Positions 29,201 through 42,574 of a DNA stretch of 64,000 nt are shown here, piece after piece. Position 1 is the first letter of the stretch; each line of letters opens with the position of its first letter. Source of the stretch: Balneola sp. (GTDB taxonomy: Bacteria > Bacteroidota > Rhodothermia > Balneolales > Balneolaceae). A program made the translations under genes and the position numbers. The stretch spans positions 310,001-374,000 of the forward strand of contig JAEPPZ010000001.1 in assembly GCA_017640785.1 (NCBI GenBank), in the 5' to 3' direction. A model generated the notes under the pieces. That model was given only the letters and a program-made list of their open reading frames with translations, did not search any database and had not been told where the DNA came from.

Positions 29201-32200
29201 ATATCGCAAACTAGGTAAAGTTGACCAGCCATTGAGTATAGCATCATAATTGGCTGTTGATAATGCGGAAGCACTATTAAACATATATGACATATCCTCA
29301 ACCAATGAAACATCCCATAAGCCTAGATTTTGATCGAAAGATATAGCACCACTAAACATACCTAACATATCTGTTACCGAGCTCACATCCCAGCCACTGA
29401 TATCTTGGTTAAATGCAACAGTTCTTGCAAACATAACAGACATGTCGGTTACGGAAGAAACATTCCATGAACTAATATCTTGATTAAATGATGACGCACC
29501 ATCGAATGTTCCTTTCATTACAGTTACTGAATCAACAACCCAGCTACCAATATCTTGATTAAAATCACTCGCATTGTTGAACATTAATCCCATGTCCGTT
29601 ACTGAACTCACATCCCAGCTACCAATATCTTGGTTAAATGTATTAGCACTATGAAACATTGCATACATGTTTGTAACATTACTAACATCCCATTCATTGA
29701 TAGGCTGGTTAAAGCTTGAAGCACTAGCAAAGGCTCCCCACATATTAGTCACTGAACTTACGTCCCAGTTTCTAATGTCTTGGTTAAAAGAACCGGCTCC
29801 ATAGAACAAAAAATTCATGTTTGTTACATTTGAAACATCCCAAGAACTAATATCCGTGTTAAAACCCGAGTAGTCCACCACATTAGTAGGGTCATAGAAC
29901 ATCTCACTCATATTGGTAATCCCAGAGGTGCAAACAGTCTGTAATTCATCCCATCTCGTGGCATCGTTTGCAATACTTCGCAAGGTAGTCTCATCCACAG
30001 CCGTGTAGGTAACCCCACCAACCACTCCGATATCGCCCGGGGAGGTGTCTTTACAGGAAATGGTTACGCCGTTCTCAGCCAGCAAAAACAGGCTTGGTAC
30101 TTCCACCCAAGGGCTGGAAACGGAAGTTCCTAGTTCAATGCCGTCATTAGGAGTCACCTCCACTTTTACAAACTTGCTCGCTTGCGCTGAAGTTGGGGTA
30201 AAAGTATTAGCCGTAGAGTCAGTGATGGCTGCTGCGTTAGTTCCACTTGCATCATCGGCTACATACCACTGGAAGGTACTGCCTGATTCGGCGTCTCCAT
30301 CGGCGTCAGTAAAGGTGTAGCTTGCCATTAGTTGATCGCCTACTTTTGGCGTGCCTACAATTAATACGTCCGAGGCAACCGGAGCTACATTGGTTCGGCC
30401 GGCATCAAAAATGGTCCAATTATATTCATTAACTAATTTTTCATGAGCCGCTGAAGCCGCCGGGGAATACACTAACGGTTCCATTTTCAGTGTTTGGTTT
30501 GGCTGAACACTTGGCAAGGCCGCCCAACCTATAAGCAAGGAGTCGTAATTAGCAATGGATAACCCCGAGTAACTTAAAAATCCATCTCCAAGTTCATCAA
30601 ATTTTGTTACGTTTGAAATATCCCACTCACCCAAGTCCTGATCAAACGCAAGTGCAGCATAAAACATATCCGACATATCGGTAACCGAATGTACCTCCCA
30701 GCTTCCTATATCTTGATTAAAAGAAGAGGCTCTATAAAACATAAATGACATATCAGTAACCGAATGTACCTTCCAGCCTCCTATATCCTGATTAAAAGAA
30801 GTCGCATTGGCAAACATACCCGACATATCCGTAACCGAGCTCACAACCCAGTTACTTATATCCTGATTAAAGTTATCTGTAAGCGCAAACATACCCAACA
30901 TATTGGTCACTGAACTCACGTCCCAATCTCCAATATCCTGATTAAAGGCATAGGCACTATTAAACATGCCCGACATACTTGTCACCGAACTCACATCCCA
31001 ATTTCCAATATCTTGGTTAAAGGCAGATTTCTCGTGAAACATGTTAGACATATCTGTAATCAGGCTCGTACATACATTAGTTACATCAGCTCCCCCATCT
31101 ACTCTTGCTCTCAGGCTATCTCCGCTCAGGGCTGTATACATTATTCCGCCCACTAAACCGGTATCTCCCGGGCTTGCATCACTACAGGTGATCGTTACTC
31201 CATTTTCAGCTATTATGAATAACGGTGGAACATTTACCCACGAACTTCTTACGGGTTGTCCTGCATCAGAACCATCATTAGGGGTCACACTTACACTCAG
31301 AAACTTAACGGCATCAGCACTAACCGGAGTATAAGTTGAGTCAGTAACTAGTGCTACCTCATTGGTACCTTCGCTGTCATCAGCTCTGTACCACTGGAAA
31401 CTTGCTCCCGCATTGGCATCGCCATCGGCATCACTGTAATCATAAGTCGCAGCTAGAATTTCTCCTACTTTTGGAGTTCCTGAAATAGCTGGGTTGCTCG
31501 CTACCGGAGCAGTATTTGCCCGTACTTTCCCCGGAATTGGAGTTTGTGGATTATTCTGTAAGTAAGGATAACTCACAGAATCACCCGTTACAATTGCCCA
31601 GGTGTTTGCGAAGTCAAAGCTATTGGCATCAAATACCAACGAGTCTTTCATCTCTGCTTCGGTACGGTCTGCAATCTTAAAGCCGCTATCATTCCAAAGA
31701 CTATAGGTTTTTATTTCTGATAAAGTACCTGCAAAATAGTTATTGGTTTGGGTTACATTACCATCCCCAGCAATTTCTCCTTCTGCTGTGCTACCAGAAA
31801 CTGTGGCCAATGAATAGCTATTAGATATAGTACCTCCCTCAGTGTTACTCCCTACAATACCGCCGGCAATACTACCCGAAATCGATCCCGCTGAAAAGCT
31901 TTTGCTAATGGTTGTATTATCATCGCCATCAGATTCTATATCACCAGCAATTCCACCTGCATTTATTCCTGTTACTGTGCCTATGAATGAACTTTCAGTG
32001 ATAGTTCCATTGCTCCATAACGCTCCGGCTATACCTCCTACGGTTGTTCCTGAAACCATTCCTGTTACATGTATATTTGAAACAGCAGCACCAGATATAT
32101 AACCTAATGGACTTGTATAAATTTCTCCTGAGGATGTGATGTCAACATCAGAGAATGTTACATTACTGATACTGCCTCCGACCACATACCCAAACATCCC

Positions 32201-35200
32201 CATATAATTATAATCGCCACTATTTATATACAACCCACTGATGGTGTAGCCATTTCCATCAAAATAGCCTGCAAAAGATTCGCCTATCTCAGATTTTGTA
32301 AAAGGTATCCATCCTTTCCCTTCGTTGTATGGGGCAACATCTAGATTAATATCATTCATTAGCTTAAAGTGCTGACTGATATCGTTGCCAGTTTCTCCAT
32401 CTATTAAGGTTCTTATTGCATCTAGCTGAGCCGCGGTAGTGATTAAGTATGGATCAGCCTCTGTTCCTGTTCCGCCTTCAAATGGAGAAGATAGTGTAAC
32501 CGTAAAGGTCCAGTCAACAGATAGCTCACCGTCACTGGCAGTCACGGTGACATTTACCGTACCAAACTGACCAGCTTGATAGTCAAGGTAAATTATACCC
32601 CCACCCGTTGTTGTTGTTACTAGTGAGTTATTGTCGTTCGTAACGGTATAGATGAGCAACTCCGATGCTGTTTCTGCATCATTAAAAAAACTGGTTAGGT
32701 CAAATGTACTTATATCAGATGTTATGACCACCTGGTCGATATCAGCAACGGTTGTCGGTGCAGTGTTTATAGTGAAGTAGTTCGAGGATTCTGTAGTACC
32801 AAAATCGAATCCATCATTCGGGGTCACTTCTACTTTTACATACAGTCCCACATCCTCACTACTAACGGTATAGAGCGAATCCGTCGCTCCAGTAATCGAC
32901 GTTACTGTTGCTGTTGTATCCGCTGCTCTGTACCATTGGAAACTCGCTCCTGCATTGGCATCGCCATCGGCATCACTGTAATCATAAGTCGCAGCTAGAA
33001 TTTCTCCTACTTTTGGAGTTCCTGAAATAGCTGGGTTGCTCGCTACCGGAGCAATATTTGCCCGTATTTTCCCCGGAATTGGAGTTTGTGGATTATTTTT
33101 CAAGTATGGATAACTCACCGAATCGCCTGTTACAATAGCCCAGGTGTTTTCAAAATCCCAACCTGCATTAGCAAAAGTGAGTGAGTCTTTCATGGCAGAG
33201 GTAGAAAGTCCTGTTGCACCTGTAACTTCTCCATCTTGTGCTGCAATCAGTTTACCTGTCGTTTCAGTATCCCAGAAAATTCCTGAACTGTTAACATGAA
33301 CATTATTTGTCTCAGCAATTATTCCTCCTCCATTTTCATTTCTTATCGTTCCAAAGGCGAAACTGTTCTTTATGCTTCCGGGTTCATTGACAAAATTATT
33401 ACTAAAGGACCCTACCAAACCACCTGAAGAAACAGAGGCCGATGAATAACTATCTTTTATGTAACTATCATTTCCCATAACCGCTATCAAACCACCATCT
33501 CCAGATATATAACCCGCACTAAAACTATTAACAATGGACGCACCGTAGTTGGTAACATGAACCAGACCTCCATCTCCATTTACTGTGCCATTAAAAGAAG
33601 AGTTACTTATAGTACCACTGCTAAACTCACCCCCCAAAGTCCCATAACCATTAACAGTACCAGTCATGTGAACATTTTCGAGGTTCCCGGTTAACCTTCC
33701 TGTAAGACCCGAATATGCTGTAATATCAACATTCGTAAAATTTAGGTTACGAATCGTTCCTGTCATAAACCCAAAGAAGCCCGAATAAACCCCAGACCGG
33801 TTGATGAACACCCCATTAATTGCATACCCACCCCCATCAAAAACACCGGTAAAGTATGTTAAAGTACCTTCACTGGAACCAAAATCAAAATACTCTCCAA
33901 TAGGCTGCCAACCAGCACCACCATTTGCAAATGCCCCAGTTCGAGTTGCTGCTGTTAGATCAATGTCTGCGGTCAGCTTAAAGTGCCCATTTACATCTGT
34001 AACATTATCAGTACCTAAGAAAACTTCTCGAACTAAATTGAGTTGTTCGGCAGTCGAAATCAGGAATGGATCGCCTTCTACTCCTGAACCACCATCAAAA
34101 GGAGAGGACAATTTATACGTACTGCTTACCGCTTCACCGTCTTCGAATCCATCATTCGGAATCACTGTTACTTTCAAATAGTTAAAAGAATCGTCCGACT
34201 GAACCGTATACGTTGAATCCGTAGCTCCGTCAATTGCTATCTCACCCGCTCCTGCATTGTCATCAGCTCGGTACCACTGGAAACTCGCTCCTGCATTGGC
34301 GTCTCCATCTTCATCGCTATAATCATAAGTCGCAGCTAGAACTTCTCCTACTTTTGGAGTTCCTGCAATACCTGCGTTACTCGCTACCGGGGCTATGTTT
34401 TCAAAAACATCTGTTACGGTTATAGTGAGTGTAATACTTTCTGTGTTGAATTCAGCTTCTCCATCATCGGCTTGAACAGTCACTACATACTCGTTATCTC
34501 CATCGGCATCTGTTGGATTCTCAAAGTCAGGTGCTGTTTTAAAGGTCAGAACTCCTGTACTCGCATCGATATTAAAAGCTCCGGCATCAACCCCACCACT
34601 AATCGAATAAGTCAGTCCTTCATCTGTAGCTCCTCCATCACCATCGGTGGCTTGTATGTCAATCACGGTGCCCGCGCCGTTCTCTGCAAAACTAACTGTA
34701 TTTGGGTTGTCTAATACATATTCATAAACTCCACCATATGGGATATTATCTAGAATAAACAATTTTGTCCCATCGTTGTTGAAGATTAATCTACTAGGGA
34801 TTCGTGTACCAAATCTACCATGATAAAATTCTTCAGAAGCACCCGCGTAAATTGCAGTAGAAACATCATAAGATGTAAATAAGTTATATTCTACAACATC
34901 TTTGCTTGAGCCACCTATCACAAACATTTTACTTCCATCGTCGTTAAATGCTATATCTTGAGCACTATATTCTTCTGTACTGGTACTAAATTCTTCGTCT
35001 AGTCCCAAATACATTGCTGTTGAAACATCAAATGCTGTATCCAATGAATATTCTATGATCACTCTTCTCTCAAAACCTAATACATACATTTTTGTACCAT
35101 CAGCGTTGAAAGTAAACCCTCTAGGATCATTCTCCTGAATTGCGATACTAAATTCTTCGTTTTGCCCAGCATATACGGCAGTTGAAATATCGAAGGCAGT

Positions 35201-38200
35201 ACCTAATGTGTATTCAACGACTGCATCACCATCTCGGCCAAGTACAAACATTTTTGTACCATCATTATTGAAATTTAAACCGGTTGGTGAACTTTCCTCT
35301 CCTGAAATAATAAAATCTTCTTGTTCACCAGCATGTACAGCTGTAGAAACATTAAAGGCAGTTCCTAAATGATATTCTGCAACAACGTCGGAATCACCTA
35401 ATGCAAATAATTTCGTGCCATCCGTATTAAATGCAATATCACCATAAGAACTTTGACTGATTACTGTAGCTGAACCATTGTTTGCTTGTACTGCTGTTGA
35501 AACATCATAACGGCCTGGAAATATTGGTGGGGCATTCACTTCATTGATAGTAACTACAAAACTGTCTTCGGTAAATAATTCCCCATCGCTGGCTCGAACC
35601 GTAATATTGGCTACTCCGAATTGGTTAGTCTGATAATCCAGAGTAAGTGCAGAGTCATTGATAGTTGCTGTAACCAATGTGGGATTATCGTTTACTTCTA
35701 TAGTGTAAATCAATGAGCCAGACGTACTTTCTACATCGCTGAAGTTAGTACTTAAATCGATTAACGTATTTGGTGCATTCTCATCCACCGTTACATCAGC
35801 AATAGGAGTGCTTATAGTTGGCGCGTCATTAACTGGATTTACTGTAACGTTGAATGAATTATCTACAGTTAGTCCACCTGAATCAGTAGCACGAATAGTA
35901 ATAATTGCAGAACCAGAGCTGTCTGCGAATAATGACAATGTTAATTCATCTGAAGTATTATTTACTGAAACATCTGCTAAGCCAGTATTTGAATTCGACT
36001 CGACTGAAAAAGTCAATTCACTAGCTGCTTGTTCTGCGTCAGAGAATACAGAAGTTAAATCAATTGTCGTATTATCTGCATCCTCATCAACAGTAACATC
36101 TTCAATTGCAGCAAACACAGTCGGCTCGGTATTCGTCACCGTTATGTTTATCGAAAAGTTGTCGTCCACACTGGATGTCCCATTTTCTAAAGAAACAGAC
36201 GCAGAAACTTGCAGCGCATATTCCTGATCCAGATTAGTAACCGTAATTCCACTTAAATCATAAGCCCATTGTTGGCGAGTTTCGTTATAAACTGGTGTAC
36301 CTGTAGCAGTCAATCCTGTAGCCGGAGTTAAGGTCCAGCCCGGATTTAACGCATCGGTAGCTACGGTTCCATCAATGGTCAAATCCATCCATAACGTATC
36401 GGTAACTGATGTGTCTATCGGAGAAACTTCTGTCGTTGACAGGCTCAGTGCTCCGGCTGTCAGTCCACCATCGGAGATGGTCCATCCATATGTATCTACC
36501 AGTGCTTCCCGTCCAGATAATCCAGTGATAGTATACGTTGCCTCACCAACACCTAAATCTACATTATTCTGCACACTCAATACGCTCCATGCCGTCAGCA
36601 TGGATGTATAATTGACCGTACTTAACCCGGCTCCATCAGCCATCAAAAACATATCTTTCACATTACTAACATCCCAACTGCTTAAGTCTTGATTGAAAGC
36701 CGCCGCATCAGCAAACATTACCGCTAAACTATCGGCGTTGCCTACATTCCATCCAGCCACACCGGTTCCGGTAAAGGAACTTGCCAGGTTGAACATCCCT
36801 GTAAAATTGAGCCCGTTTGCTACCGAGTAGGGCGCACTCGAGAAGGTCCACCCGCTAACATCGCCATTGAAGGACGTAGCATTGGTGAACATATTGGCGA
36901 AATTCGTAATCGTGCTTACATCCCAACCGCTTAAATCGGCCGTGGTTAACCCTGTAAAGGCAAACATGCCTTCCATGCTGCTCGCCTGGGATACATCGGG
37001 GGCATCCGTGGCGGTGTAGCTAACCAAATTAGGGGTTTGGTAGAACATATTTTCCATACTTTCCCAAATAATATTTCCCCATTGGTTGATAGCAATAAGC
37101 TTAGCTGAATTAGCGGCAAGTGCTGGTGTGTTTCCATAGGTTACTAAATCAGCATTATCGGTAAGATCCAAATGAGGGAATGTCCCGCCAATGCGCACTT
37201 CGTACTCCCCAGCCACCGCATAGCTATGGGAAGGATCCGGATCATCACCGGTAATTTGTTCCACTGTGCCATCTCCCCAATCAATGATCGCTTCAAAATC
37301 GGAAACCGTAGCCCCTCCATCGGTGTACAGGGTAATAGATTCGCTGGGTGTTGTTGTTCTCCAAGTCGTGATAAATGCTGTTGTTGAATCTACCGTAAGT
37401 ACTTCCTCTACCGTAATGGTGAACACTTGATCAGCAGAGGTATCGATTCCTCCATTAGTTGTCCCGCCATCATCTGAAAGATGAATGGTAACATTCGCTA
37501 CTCCAAAAGAATCAGCAGCAGGTGTATATGTAAGGGTTCCGGTAACTGGATCTACAGCAGGTAATACTGAGAATAAAAGGTCATTATTGGTAGAAACATC
37601 AAATGTCAGGTTTTGACCTGATTCATTTGCAGATCCTGCGGAAATTGAGGTTGCCCAATTAGCTACAGTTTGAGCACCAGAATTTTCGTCTATGGTTTGG
37701 TTTGCTCCGGCAACAAACACCGGTACATCATTTACAGCGTTAACAGTAACAGTAAATGCATTATCGGCATACAACCCACCTGAGTCTGTTGCGCGAATGG
37801 TTATGTCTGCGGTTCCAAATTCATTTGTTCCGTAAGCGAGTGTCAGGATATCTGTAGCATTATTAACAGATGCAGTAACTATTGTAGAGTTGGTGTTGAC
37901 TTCTACTGAATACACCAACTCTCCAACTGGTTGCTCTACATCTGAGAAATAGGAATTTAGATCTATGGTCGTATTATCTGCATCCTCATCAACAGTAACA
38001 TCTTCAATTGCTAAAGTTGCAACAGGAGCTGAATTAGGCACTATCACATTTATAGAAAAAATATCATTTACACTGGATGTTCCATTCTCTAAAGAAACAG
38101 AAGCTGATACTTGCAGAGAATACTCCTCGTCCAAATTAGTAACCGTAATTCCACTTAAATCATATCCCCATTGTTGTCGGTCTTCATTAAATACAGGGCT

Positions 38201-41200
38201 TCCTGATGCCGACATACCTGTAGCAGGCGTCAGGGTCCAAATTGGGCTTAACGCATCGGTAGCTACTGAATCGTCTATGGTAAGGTCAATCCATAAAGTA
38301 TCCGTCTCCGTTGGATCTACCGGAGAAGTTTCTGTTGTTGATACACTAAACGTACTTGCTGTTAATCCTCCATCAGTAATATTCCAGCCGAAAGTGTCTA
38401 CCAGTATATCACGTCCTTCTAAACCGGGAAGTGTATAGGTTGTTGGGTTTACAGAAAATTCAACTCCGCTCTGCACATCTAAAGCACTCCAGCTGCTCAA
38501 CATAGCTGAATAATTAGCCGTACTTATTGCTGCCCCTTCTGCAAACAGAAACATATCCGTTACATTACTCACATCCCAACTACTCAGGTCCTGATTAAAG
38601 GCCGCGGCATCGGAAAACATAACCGTCATTGTATCTGCATTAGACACGTCCCAATCTGCCAAGCCGGTTCCCGTGAATGACGATGCTAAATTGAACATTC
38701 CCAGAAAATTCACTCCATTTTCGCTTGTATAACCTGCTGAAGAAAAAACCCATTCAGATAAATCCCCGTTAAAAGAAGTCGCGTTAGTAAACATGCTAGA
38801 GAAATCGGTTATCATAGATACATCCCAACCGCTTAAATCAGCTGAACTCAACCCTGTGAAAGCAAACATTCCTTCAAGCGAAGTAGCCTGGGATAAATTC
38901 GGGGTATCGGTTGCAGAGTAGGTAACCAAATTCGGAGTTTGGTAAAACATGTAGGACATGCTTTCCCAGATAATATTTCCCCATTGGTTGATAGCAATAA
39001 GCTTAGCTGAATTAGCAGCAAGCGCTGGTGTATTTCCATAGGTTACTAAATCAGCATTATCGGTAAGATCCAAATGAGGGAATGTCCCGGAAATACGTAC
39101 TTCGTGATCACCCGCAGTTGTGTAGCTATGACTTGGATCCGGATCATCACCGGTAATTTGTTCCACTGTACCGTCTCCCCAGTCAATGATCGCATCAAAA
39201 TCGGAAACCGTAGCCCCTCCATCGGTGTACAGGGTGATAGATTCGCTAGGTGTTGTTGTTCTCCAAGTCGTGATAAATGCTGTTGTTGAATCTACACTTA
39301 ATACTTCTTCTACCGTGATTGTGAAAACTTGATCAGCAGAGGTATCGATTCCTCCATTAGTTGTCCCGCCATCATCGGAAAGACGAATTGTAACATTCGC
39401 TACTCCAAAAGAATCAGCGGCAGGTGTATATGTAAGGGTTCCGGTAACTGGATCTACAGCAGGTAATACTGAAAATAAAAGGTCATTATTGGTAGAAACA
39501 TCAAATGTCAGGTTTTGACCTGATTCATTTGCAGATCCTGCGGAAATTGAGGTTGCCCAATTAGCTACAGTTTGAGCACCAGAATTTTCGTCTACAACCT
39601 GATCGGCTCCTTTTACAAATACAGGCACATCATTAACTGGATTTACGTTAATATTTACAGTATCCAGTGCTGATAATCCTTGGCTATCCATGGCTTGAAC
39701 TATAATTTCTGCTATACCACTTTCATTGGCGATATATGCAAAACTCAGAGAGTCTGTTGTATTATTAATTGCAGCTGTAACAAGCCCTGTATTCGAGTTG
39801 GAAACAATGGAATAGGTAAGAGCAGCATCGTTGTCTTCCGCATCCGAAAAAATATTGGTAAGATTAAAGAAACTATCATCGGCGTCTTCATCTACACTAA
39901 AATCAGCAATCGGATTGCTTACAACAGGATTGGTGTTTGGAACAAGAATCTCCACATAAGCTGATGTATCAGCTATACCAAGAGAAGTACCATCAAACGG
40001 AGTTATTTCAACACGTATAAATTTTCCTGCATCACCTGATTCAACTACATAACTACTATCTGTTTCTCCGGATATTGTACTTTCATTAGTACCAGATCCA
40101 TCATCCGCTACAAACCAGCGGAATAGAGCACCGGCATTTGGATCGTCCTCAAAATCATTGTATTCATATACTGCAAAAATCGTTTCCCCAACATCAGGAG
40201 TACCGGTGATAGTGCCTGCAATAGCGATAGGTCGAACATTTATTTTTATGTAGTCAGAAACCGACGTTGAACCATCTTGTGTGCCGTCATTTGGAGTAAC
40301 TTCTACTCTGATGTATGCTCCTTCTACATCTGGTGTTACTACATACTTATTTGAAGTAGCATCTGCTATCGGAGTTAGTCCGGTTCCGACTTCATCTACT
40401 GCTACATACCATTGAAAGGTAGTTCCTGATTCCAAATCATTCTCAGGATCAGTATAATTATAATCTGCGGTTAGCGTATCGCCAATTCCCGGAGTTCCTG
40501 TAATTGTAACGGTACCGGCGGAAGGAGGTTGATTTGATGCCGCGACTTCAGAATAAGAGCTGGAAACTAAAGTTCCGGCATCAGTTCCATCATTGGGTGT
40601 TACATCAACTCGTAAAAATTTATCTAAATCAGCTGACGCTACCGTATATATTGAATCGGTTGCTCCTGCTATTTGTGCTGCGTTGGTACCACTAGCATCA
40701 TCTGCACGATACCACTGAAATGTTGTTCCTGATTCGGGATCATTATCAGCATCACTATAATCGTAGGTTACCGCTAATTGATCTCCCAATTCAGGTAGAT
40801 TACCTGCATTTGTACGGTTATTTATAACAAGGTTTGAGACAGCAGGGATTGTATTGGCTGATTCTCCATTCGGATTTAATTCCTGCTGTATTGGATAGCC
40901 GTTGTTTACTCCACTTACTAACTCCCAAACGTCTGTAAAATCCCATGAAGCTCCTGTATAGGTTGACTCTGTTTTCATTTGTGAAGTAGTCTTACCGGTT
41001 ATGCCAGAAGTAGACCCTGCACCAACTGCAGTGGTTGTTCCACTTTCATCAGTATCCCAAAAACTATTTTGTGCAGCTCCAAAACCGCTTTTTAAGCCAA
41101 CAAATCCTCCAATATTGGTACTTCCACTTACCGTACCTGTCGAAAAACTATTTGTAATTATTCCACTGTCTAAGTTACCAACCAATCCTCCAACCTGAGA

Positions 41201-42574
41201 TGATCCTGATACTGCCCCGGTAGCAAAACTATTTTGAATATTATCGTTGGCAAAACCAACCAAGCCGCCGGCATTATCTCCACCGTTTACTGAACTTGTA
41301 GAATAGCTCTTACTAATAGTTTTTAAATTATGATTTCCGACCAATCCACCAATATCAGAGCCGGTAGCTGTTACAGATCCCGTTGAAAAAGAAGCTGTAA
41401 TATCACCTCCATTCTGCCCCACTAATCCACCAACCTGAGAGGTTCCTGTTACAGAACCATTATAATAACTATTGGTTATGGTTCCATAGTTCTCTCCAGC
41501 TAGCCCTGCCGTGTTGGAAGCACCGGTAATATCCCCTAGATCAATTCCTATACTATCTACAACTCCACCTTCACCAATAGTAGCAAATAGTGCTACGTTA
41601 CTATTAGTTGAACGGTTTATGAAAAGACTTGTGATTTTATACCCCTGACCATCTAAATTTCCGGTAAATGGTGTGTCTGCCCCAATAGGTTCAAATCCGG
41701 CTCCACTATTCCAGCTTGACGTTCCTAAGGCATCAATATTTTGGGTTAAAATAAAGTAATCCGTCAGATTATTACTGATTTCCTGAAGCTGTTCGGCGGT
41801 AGTAATTTGATATGGATCTCCCTGAGAACCATCTCCACCGGCAAAACTTACAGAGACCGATTCAGCCTGTACAGGTCCACTCAGTGAACTTTCTCCGGAA
41901 GTACCTGCATCAGTACCATCACTTGGAATAACAGAAAAACTTATGTATTTGCCTTCATCAGCATTAACTAATGTATAAGTATTTGCGTCAGCTCCGCCAA
42001 TTGCTGTTTTCCCACTCCCCCCTGCATCGTCACTTCGATACCATGTGTACACAGAACCACTTTCAGAGTCGTTATCAGGATCACTATAATCATATGATCC
42101 TGTCAGTAAAGAACCTACTTCTAATGTTCCGCTGATAGAAACATTTGATATTGTTGGGGGATTGTTCCCACCTCCACCAACGCTTCCACTAATAGGGCCA
42201 ACAGGATCGCTTGGGGTAGGCATCCCGTTGTCTGTACCATTAGAAGGAGTTACCTCAAACACTATTAGTTTTCCTTCATCAGCAGCAACTAGTGTATACG
42301 TTATTGAGGTTGCGCCATCGATTGGCACCGGTGGATCAAATTCACTGTCAAACCGATACCATTGATAAGTAGAGCCATCTTCGGGTATATCATTCGGGTC
42401 ATTGTACTCGTAAGTACCCGTCAGCGTTTCCCCAACTTCTGTGGTACCAGTAATTTCAACAAAGTCTGCAAATGGACCGGAAGGAGGTGGCGGAAACTGA
42501 GCCTGAACAGGAACGGCTACCAATAGTGTTAATAATACGATTAGATTAGATAGAAATTTAATTGAAAGTCTCAT
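20273..42574 (-). CDS. Giant T9SS-exported adhesin with BspA/DUF285, GLUG, cadherin-like and propeller repeats (7,433 aa)
   Basis: Signal peptide (cleavage near VQAQ) and, from about residue 7,348, a T9SS type A sorting domain ([20 protein letters not shown]...[13 protein letters not shown]), so it should cross the outer membrane and stay on or leave the surface. Between them are, in mosaic order: Ig-like units (GTPKVGE.L.A.YDYSD.DGD...FQWYRADD), three GLUG blocks (GGLVG.N.G.I..S..TG.V), cadherin-like units (DENA..T.IDLS..F.D...), two sets of five 54-residue YVTN/propeller-like repeats ([12 protein letters not shown]...VVEYTLG), PKD-like IDWGDGT units, and nine arrays of the 25-26-residue BspA/TIGR02167 repeat ([19 protein letters not shown]). 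The gene starts inside the end of the CheY1 gene (17-bp overlap). Long internal DNA duplications mark recent growth. Role: most likely adhesion; the ligand is unknown. Confidence 0.93.
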   Translation of the reverse strand: MRLSIKFLSNLIVLLTLLVAVPVQAQFPPPPSGPFADFVEITGTTEVGETLTGTYEYNDPNDIPEDGSTYQWYRFDSEFDPPVPIDGATSITYTLVAADEGKLIVFEVTPSNGTDNGMPTPSDPVGPISGSVGGGGNNPPTISNVSISGTLEVGSLLTGSYDYSDPDNDSESGSVYTWYRSDDAGGSGKTAIGGADANTYTLVNADEGKYISFSVIPSDGTDAGTSGESSLSGPVQAESVSVSFAGGDGSQGDPYQITTAEQLQEISNNLTDYFILTQNIDALGTSSWNSGAGFEPIGADTPFTGNLDGQGYKITSLFINRSTNSNVALFATIGEGGVVDSIGIDLGDITGASNTAGLAGENYGTITNSYYNGSVTGTSQVGGLVGQNGGDITASFSTGSVTATGSDIGGLVGNHNLKTISKSYSTSSVNGGDNAGGLVGFANDNIQNSFATGAVSGSSQVGGLVGNLDSGIITNSFSTGTVSGSTNIGGFVGLKSGFGAAQNSFWDTDESGTTTAVGAGSTSGITGKTTSQMKTESTYTGASWDFTDVWELVSGVNNGYPIQQELNPNGESANTIPAVSNLVINNRTNAGNLPELGDQLAVTYDYSDADNDPESGTTFQWYRADDASGTNAAQIAGATDSIYTVASADLDKFLRVDVTPNDGTDAGTLVSSSYSEVAASNQPPSAGTVTITGTPGIGDTLTADYNYTDPENDLESGTTFQWYVAVDEVGTGLTPIADATSNKYVVTPDVEGAYIRVEVTPNDGTQDGSTSVSDYIKINVRPIAIAGTITGTPDVGETIFAVYEYNDFEDDPNAGALFRWFVADDGSGTNESTISGETDSSYVVESGDAGKFIRVEITPFDGTSLGIADTSAYVEILVPNTNPVVSNPIADFSVDEDADDSFFNLTNIFSDAEDNDAALTYSIVSNSNTGLVTAAINNTTDSLSFAYIANESGIAEIIVQAMDSQGLSALDTVNINVNPVNDVPVFVKGADQVVDENSGAQTVANWATSISAGSANESGQNLTFDVSTNNDLLFSVLPAVDPVTGTLTYTPAADSFGVANVTIRLSDDGGTTNGGIDTSADQVFTITVEEVLSVDSTTAFITTWRTTTPSESITLYTDGGATVSDFDAIIDWGDGTVEQITGDDPDPSHSYTTAGDHEVRISGTFPHLDLTDNADLVTYGNTPALAANSAKLIAINQWGNIIWESMSYMFYQTPNLVTYSATDTPNLSQATSLEGMFAFTGLSSADLSGWDVSMITDFSSMFTNATSFNGDLSEWVFSSAGYTSENGVNFLGMFNLASSFTGTGLADWDVSNADTMTVMFSDAAAFNQDLSSWDVSNVTDMFLFAEGAAISTANYSAMLSSWSALDVQSGVEFSVNPTTYTLPGLEGRDILVDTFGWNITDGGLTASTFSVSTTETSPVDPTETDTLWIDLTIDDSVATDALSPIWTLTPATGMSASGSPVFNEDRQQWGYDLSGITVTNLDEEYSLQVSASVSLENGTSSVNDIFSINVIVPNSAPVATLAIEDVTVDEDADNTTIDLNSYFSDVEQPVGELVYSVEVNTNSTIVTASVNNATDILTLAYGTNEFGTADITIRATDSGGLYADNAFTVTVNAVNDVPVFVAGANQTIDENSGAQTVANWATSISAGSANESGQNLTFDVSTNNDLLFSVLPAVDPVTGTLTYTPAADSFGVANVTIHLSDDGGTTNGGIDTSADQVFTITVEEVLTVDSTTAFITTWRTTTPSESITLYTDGGATVSDFEAIIDWGDGTVEQITGDDPDPSHSYAVAGEYEVRIGGTFPHLDLTDNADLVTYGNTPALAANSAKLIAINQWGNIIWESMENMFYQTPNLVSYTATDAPDVSQASSMEGMFAFTGLTTADLSGWDVSTITNFANMFTNATSFNGDVSGWTFSSAPYSVANGLNFTGMFNLASSFTGTGVAGWNVGNADSLAVMFADAAAFNQDLSSWDVSNVKDMFLMADGAGLSTVNYTSMLTAWSVLSVQNNVDLGVGEATYTITGLSGREALVDTYGWTISDGGLTAGALSLSTTEVSPIDTSVTDTLWMDLTIDGTVATDALNPGWTLTPATGLTATGTPVYNETRQQWAYDLSGITVTNLDQEYALQVSASVSLENGTSSVDDNFSINITVTNTEPTVFAAIEDVTVDEDADNTTIDLTSVFSDAEQAASELTFSVESNSNTGLADVSVNNTSDELTLSLFADSSGSAIITIRATDSGGLTVDNSFNVTVNPVNDAPTISTPIADVTVDENAPNTLIDLSTNFSDVESTSGSLIYTIEVNDNPTLVTATINDSALTLDYQTNQFGVANITVRASDGELFTEDSFVVTINEVNAPPIFPGRYDVSTAVQANNGSATVISQSSYGDIAFNTDGTKLFALGDSDVVAEYHLGTAFNVSTAVHAGEQEDFIISGEESSPTGLNFNNDGTKMFVLGRDGDAVVEYTLGTAFDISTAVYAGQNEEFSIAIQENDPRGFTFNADGTKMYVLGFERRVIIEYSLDTAFDVSTAMYLGLDEEFSTSTEEYSAQDIAFNDDGSKMFVIGGSSKDVVEYNLFTSYDVSTAIYAGASEEFYHGRFGTRIPSRLIFNNDGTKLFILDNIPYGGVYEYVLDNPNTVSFAENGAGTVIDIQATDGDGGATDEGLTYSISGGVDAGAFNIDASTGVLTFKTAPDFENPTDADGDNEYVVTVQADDGEAEFNTESITLTITVTDVFENIAPVASNAGIAGTPKVGEVLAATYDYSDEDGDANAGASFQWYRADDNAGAGEIAIDGATDSTYTVQSDDSFNYLKVTVIPNDGFEDGEAVSSTYKLSSPFDGGSGVEGDPFLISTAEQLNLVREVFLGTDNVTDVNGHFKLTADIDLTAATRTGAFANGGAGWQPIGEYFDFGSSEGTLTYFTGVFDGGGYAINGVFINRSGVYSGFFGFMTGTIRNLNFTNVDITAYSGLTGRLTGNLENVHMTGTVNGYGTLGGEFSSGTISNSSFNGTVNGDGGLVHVTNYGASIVNSFSAGYISGDGGLIAVMGNDSYIKDSYSSASVSSGGLVGSFSNNFVNEPGSIKNSFAFGTIRNENGGGIIAETNNVHVNSSGIFWDTETTGKLIAAQDGEVTGATGLSTSAMKDSLTFANAGWDFENTWAIVTGDSVSYPYLKNNPQTPIPGKIRANIAPVASNPAISGTPKVGEILAATYDYSDADGDANAGASFQWYRAADTTATVTSITGATDSLYTVSSEDVGLYVKVEVTPNDGFDFGTTESSNYFTINTAPTTVADIDQVVITSDISTFDLTSFFNDAETASELLIYTVTNDNNSLVTTTTGGGIIYLDYQAGQFGTVNVTVTASDGELSVDWTFTVTLSSPFEGGTGTEADPYLITTAAQLDAIRTLIDGETGNDISQHFKLMNDINLDVAPYNEGKGWIPFTKSEIGESFAGYFDGNGYTISGLYINSGDYNYMGMFGYVVGGSISNVTFSDVDITSSGEIYTSPLGYISGAAVSNIHVTGMVSGTTVGGIAGALWSNGTITESSFIGTVTGINAGGIAGDIESDGDDNTTISKSFSAGSISGSIAGGIVGSNTEGGTISNSYSLATVSGSTAEGEIAGDGNVTQTNNYFAGTLSEIKTYSLWNDSGFKIADRTEAEMKDSLVFDANSFDFANTWAIVTGDSVSYPYLQNNPQTPIPGKVRANTAPVASNPAISGTPKVGEILAATYDYSDADGDANAGASFQWYRADDSEGTNEVALVTDSTYTPVSADAVKFLSVSVTPNDGSDAGQPVRSSWVNVPPLFIIAENGVTITCSDASPGDTGLVGGIMYTALSGDSLRARVDGGADVTNVCTSLITDMSNMFHEKSAFNQDIGNWDVSSVTSMSGMFNSAYAFNQDIGDWDVSSVTNMLGMFALTDNFNQDISNWVVSSVTDMSGMFANATSFNQDIGGWKVHSVTDMSFMFYRASSFNQDIGSWEVHSVTDMSDMFYAALAFDQDLGEWDISNVTKFDELGDGFLSYSGLSIANYDSLLIGWAALPSVQPNQTLKMEPLVYSPAASAAHEKLVNEYNWTIFDAGRTNVAPVASDVLIVGTPKVGDQLMASYTFTDADGDAESGSTFQWYVADDASGTNAAAITDSTANTFTPTSAQASKFVKVEVTPNDGIELGTSVSSPWVEVPSLFLLAENGVTISCKDTSPGDIGVVGGVTYTAVDETTLRSIANDATRWDELQTVCTSGITNMSEMFYDPTNVVDYSGFNTDISSWDVSNVTNMNFLFYGAGSFNQDIRNWDVSSVTNMWGAFASASSFNQPINEWDVSNVTNMYAMFHSANTFNQDIGSWDVSSVTDMGLMFNNASDFNQDIGSWVVDSVTVMKGTFDGASSFNQDISSWNVSSVTDMSVMFARTVAFNQDISGWDVSSVTDMLGMFSGAISFDQNLGLWDVSLVEDMSYMFNSASALSTANYDAILNGWSTLPSLRYNVGLGADSTKYSPAASAARAKLVDDYKWYITDAGRTNEVPVATDVLIVGTPKVGEQLTASYTFTDADGDAESGSTFQWNVADDASGTNAAAITDSTANTFTPTSAQASKFVKVEVTPNDGIELGTSVSSPWLEVPSLFFLAENGVTITCSNAKVGDKGTINGIEYTKRSKDQITTDNAASTCTSGITDMSYLFDGKSNFDQDISSWDVSQVVNMEKMFNNAHTFNQDISNWDVSSVTNMYAMFFNAQIFNQDLSSWNVGAVTNMGAMFNSATLFNQDISSWDVSSVIYMDAMFASTSAFDQPIGNWDVSSVEYMNVMFSGATAFNQDINNWGEKTSKVSNMSSMFSRASAFNQDISSWNVSSVLNMENMFQEATSFNQDLSQWDVSNVVNMIGMFNGAVSFDQDLGDWDISKVQSFEDADAFYSFLGNSGLTTPNYDSLLIGWAALPSVERNMRLGVGNVKYTAAASAARAKLTNDPNNWIISDAGIFNTAPTVSTPIADVVVDENSGEYKIIVTPNFKDLETTSELLSYSVTEIDDPTLVIGLFKSDTLSLFPQQDQFGVANITVTATDGEFSIADTFKVTVNEVNTPPVFALTSTSVDFAENATESVIDLNATDGDGGVADFGITYSITGGEDAGEFLLNSSTGELTFSNSPDFENPTDANTDGIYEVTITADDGRPENNTSNVTLEITVINVNESPILSTPIADVTVDENAANTVIDLSTNFNDAETASGSLIYTIEVNDNPTLVTATINDSALTLNYQADQFGVANITVKASDGELSVEDSFAITVNEVNNAPTFPEAFDAYDVSEAVYAGAAEEFSVGDQEPAPTGLTFSGDGTKMFVIGSGSDAVVEYTLGVAWDVSTAIYAGAAEEFSVGAQETAPFGLAFNGDGTKMFMIGAVGDAVVEYMLGAAWDVSTAVYAGAEEEFNVAAQETAPFGLAFNGDGTKMFVIGPDDGAVVEYSLGVAWDVSTAVYAGAQEEFNVAGQDLSPTGLTFNGDGTKMFVIGNEDDAVVEYTLGAAWDVSTAIYAGAAEEFSVAIQEKFPYSLTFNRDGTKMFVIGPDDGAVVEYTLASGTPRTAAFAENSTGTVIDVNANNGNGGETDAGISYSISGGADGSLFNIDASSGILTFKAAPDFENPADADGNNEYEAIVQADDGEAVNNTATITLTITVTNENEAPVVSSPLSDLVVDETDPNTTIDNSGVFSDPDGNSTLTYSVVSSNSSSVVAIASGESNLILSFKEFGTATITVTATDGEFSVADTFKVTVNEVLTVNPSNAFITTWTTTSTDETVTIPTSGGAEISDFEFIVDWGDGSVERITGDDPDPSHTYATAGTHTVQIEGAFPYLKPNADGDLNQLSSIEQWGNNAWENMVNTFAWARNMEYNATDAPDLSKVTSTAGMFFAAEKLNGDFSGWNTSTVTDMSFMFDGATIFNGDISTWDVSKVTNMREMFQNADAFNQELSNWNVSSVTNMRGLFQDTDSFNGDVSTWNTGSATNMFGMFANATAFNQDVSGWDVSKVTDFGGMFLNAASFDQDISTWDISSAIRLDNNQYGFLQGSNLSMQNYDLLLNKWSKLENIPTGLSLNVGDVKYGAGERYKLDLMNLHNWSLTDGGFYNTFLTRWDIKESNPTINIPVAELEELSEYDFTIDWGDGTLERYTGDNPTISHTYSGIDATIIAISGTFPAMNAQSNSTSMPQLTEVARWGDIVWESMAYMFTNATNLEITAQDVPNLDNVSSIEGMFASFGASKFNSDISGWDVSNITNMKLLFAGADAFNQDISVWDVGSVTTMESMFAQATSFDQNLGAWDIRKVATFDGESEGSGFMDGTALSTVNYDSTLLGWADKLSVSTERTVSFGEAQRSILSDQAYEKLVELGWTFNDGGKVATFTTRWLTTSADETVTIPTGGGEEITDFDFVIDWGDGTIEKYSGLDDPDPSHTYASADTHTVSITGIFPHMDPVEEGKLDQLVSLESWGTIEWEKMDRMFAWGINMEYNATDVPDLSKVTDVRGMFFNTPKFNGDLSDWDVSNVERMESMFFKAVSFNSDISSWNVSNVTNMQSMFSEASSFNADISDWEVSKVTNMARMFREASSFNQDLSGWDVDQVTDMGGMFHNASEFNQNLGDWDITSVEILSDPPFGFLRGTNLSIANYDSLLIKWSQKNLPSNLTMDVDSTYYSRQAVSSRQRIINQFDWTFNDKGLEPIEYTFDIAKERFSVDTKLLIQVLGNGEPVSQEAGGVQWTATNMDNDNALSGFTKPVFNAENGTWELMTRNIKIANPEGVKFKLSATFEIPAVSFSETIGVDSVEMYNNFFLAENNYTVKANEDAEINEQGFVIIDGEPVTHTLRDRAGLIALLDADGNNPELVTSVTTGITDMSELFMLKGTFNQPIGRWDVSDVTNMRYMFAGYNGKRPICSGLTAAETEGRCPEGWGIISSMRFNQDISKWDVSSVTNMEAMFSHAAMFNQPINDWDVSNVESMRSMFDNFLKSILIYAINGTQLDETKIWANSRFDQPLDKWDVSSVKDMAYMFRGHLTFNQPVGNWDVSSVTSMESMFEWNYSFNQNIFLWLFRGNLDLRNTKKMFSYAQSFNNGQPKNSTTKSIASTDGEWGAKNLTDVSSMFFGAVSFNQDISNWDVSSILYFDDSPNSNAKIANINGQATTSSSTGSQHVEDKAVDATKLDDSIGDHNTQSARNQLKKSATFSNSSPDSIAGFLLGSGMNSDNASKMFVEWSKLDLQDGVSINIGTIELNEEGAAAMRVMRQANNMDITWGGQEGVDDSPMFSNLPDPFEVRTEDTQILNLWDYVSDTNTLDNQLDFRFDIISDTVETINFNTSNGVFSVTARPEADTFYVAIQVRNLDGIASYDTLEVQTDPSFATSAELMAELPVEAELKQNYPNPFNPSTVITYAVPQSGTVRLEVFDLIGRKVATLVDNERKAAGWYQITFDASNLASGIYFYRIEAGKYVDSKRMTLIK
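25980..26800 (-). repeat. Five tandem 162-bp propeller-like repeats, locally GC-rich
   Basis: Five units of 54 codons (GAAEEFSV...[12 protein letters not shown]...VVEYTLG..WDVSTA.YA) within the adhesin gene, strongly alike at DNA level. The stretch is visibly richer in G+C (CTCGGCCGCTCCCGC-like phrases) than the gene around it. A diverged, AT-richer homologous set of five lies at about 34.7-35.5 kb. Confidence 0.85.
28805..29075 (-). repeat. Ig-like module duplicated at +1,299 bp (copy 1)
   Basis: The DNA around GGGCTGGAAACGGAAGTTCC recurs almost base for base 1,299 bp (433 codons) further on. Both copies encode an Ig-like unit between BspA arrays of the adhesin. Confidence 0.85.
30104..30375 (-). 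repeat. Ig-like module duplicated at -1,299 bp (copy 2)
   Basis: Second copy of the module at 28.8-29.1 kb, with only scattered substitutions; the flanking BspA arrays are more diverged. Confidence 0.85.
31378..31560 (-). repeat. Ig-like/GLUG junction duplicated at +1,542 bp (copy 1)
   Basis: A run beginning CATTGGCATCGCCATCGGCA and continuing through the Ig-like unit into the C-terminal end of a GLUG block is repeated nearly unchanged 1,542 bp (514 codons) further on. Confidence 0.8.
32920..33110 (-). repeat. Ig-like/GLUG junction duplicated at -1,542 bp (copy 2)
   Basis: Second copy of the junction at 31.4 kb. A third, more diverged relative is near 34.25-34.4 kb. Confidence 0.8.
35820..37720 (-). 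repeat. 1.9-kb module of the adhesin gene, tandem copy 1
   Basis: A cadherin-like + PKD-like + BspA module. Its highest-identity part (about 37,020-37,690) matches 38,922-39,592 at an offset of exactly 1,902 bp (634 codons), and the rest matches at lower identity. Confidence 0.85.
37725..39625 (-). repeat. 1.9-kb module of the adhesin gene, tandem copy 2
   Basis: Neighbouring copy of the module above. The cadherin-like part (about 39,410-39,592) is almost identical in DNA between copies, whereas the BspA arrays differ in many codons, a gradient that suggests gene conversion or a recent unequal exchange. Confidence 0.85.
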
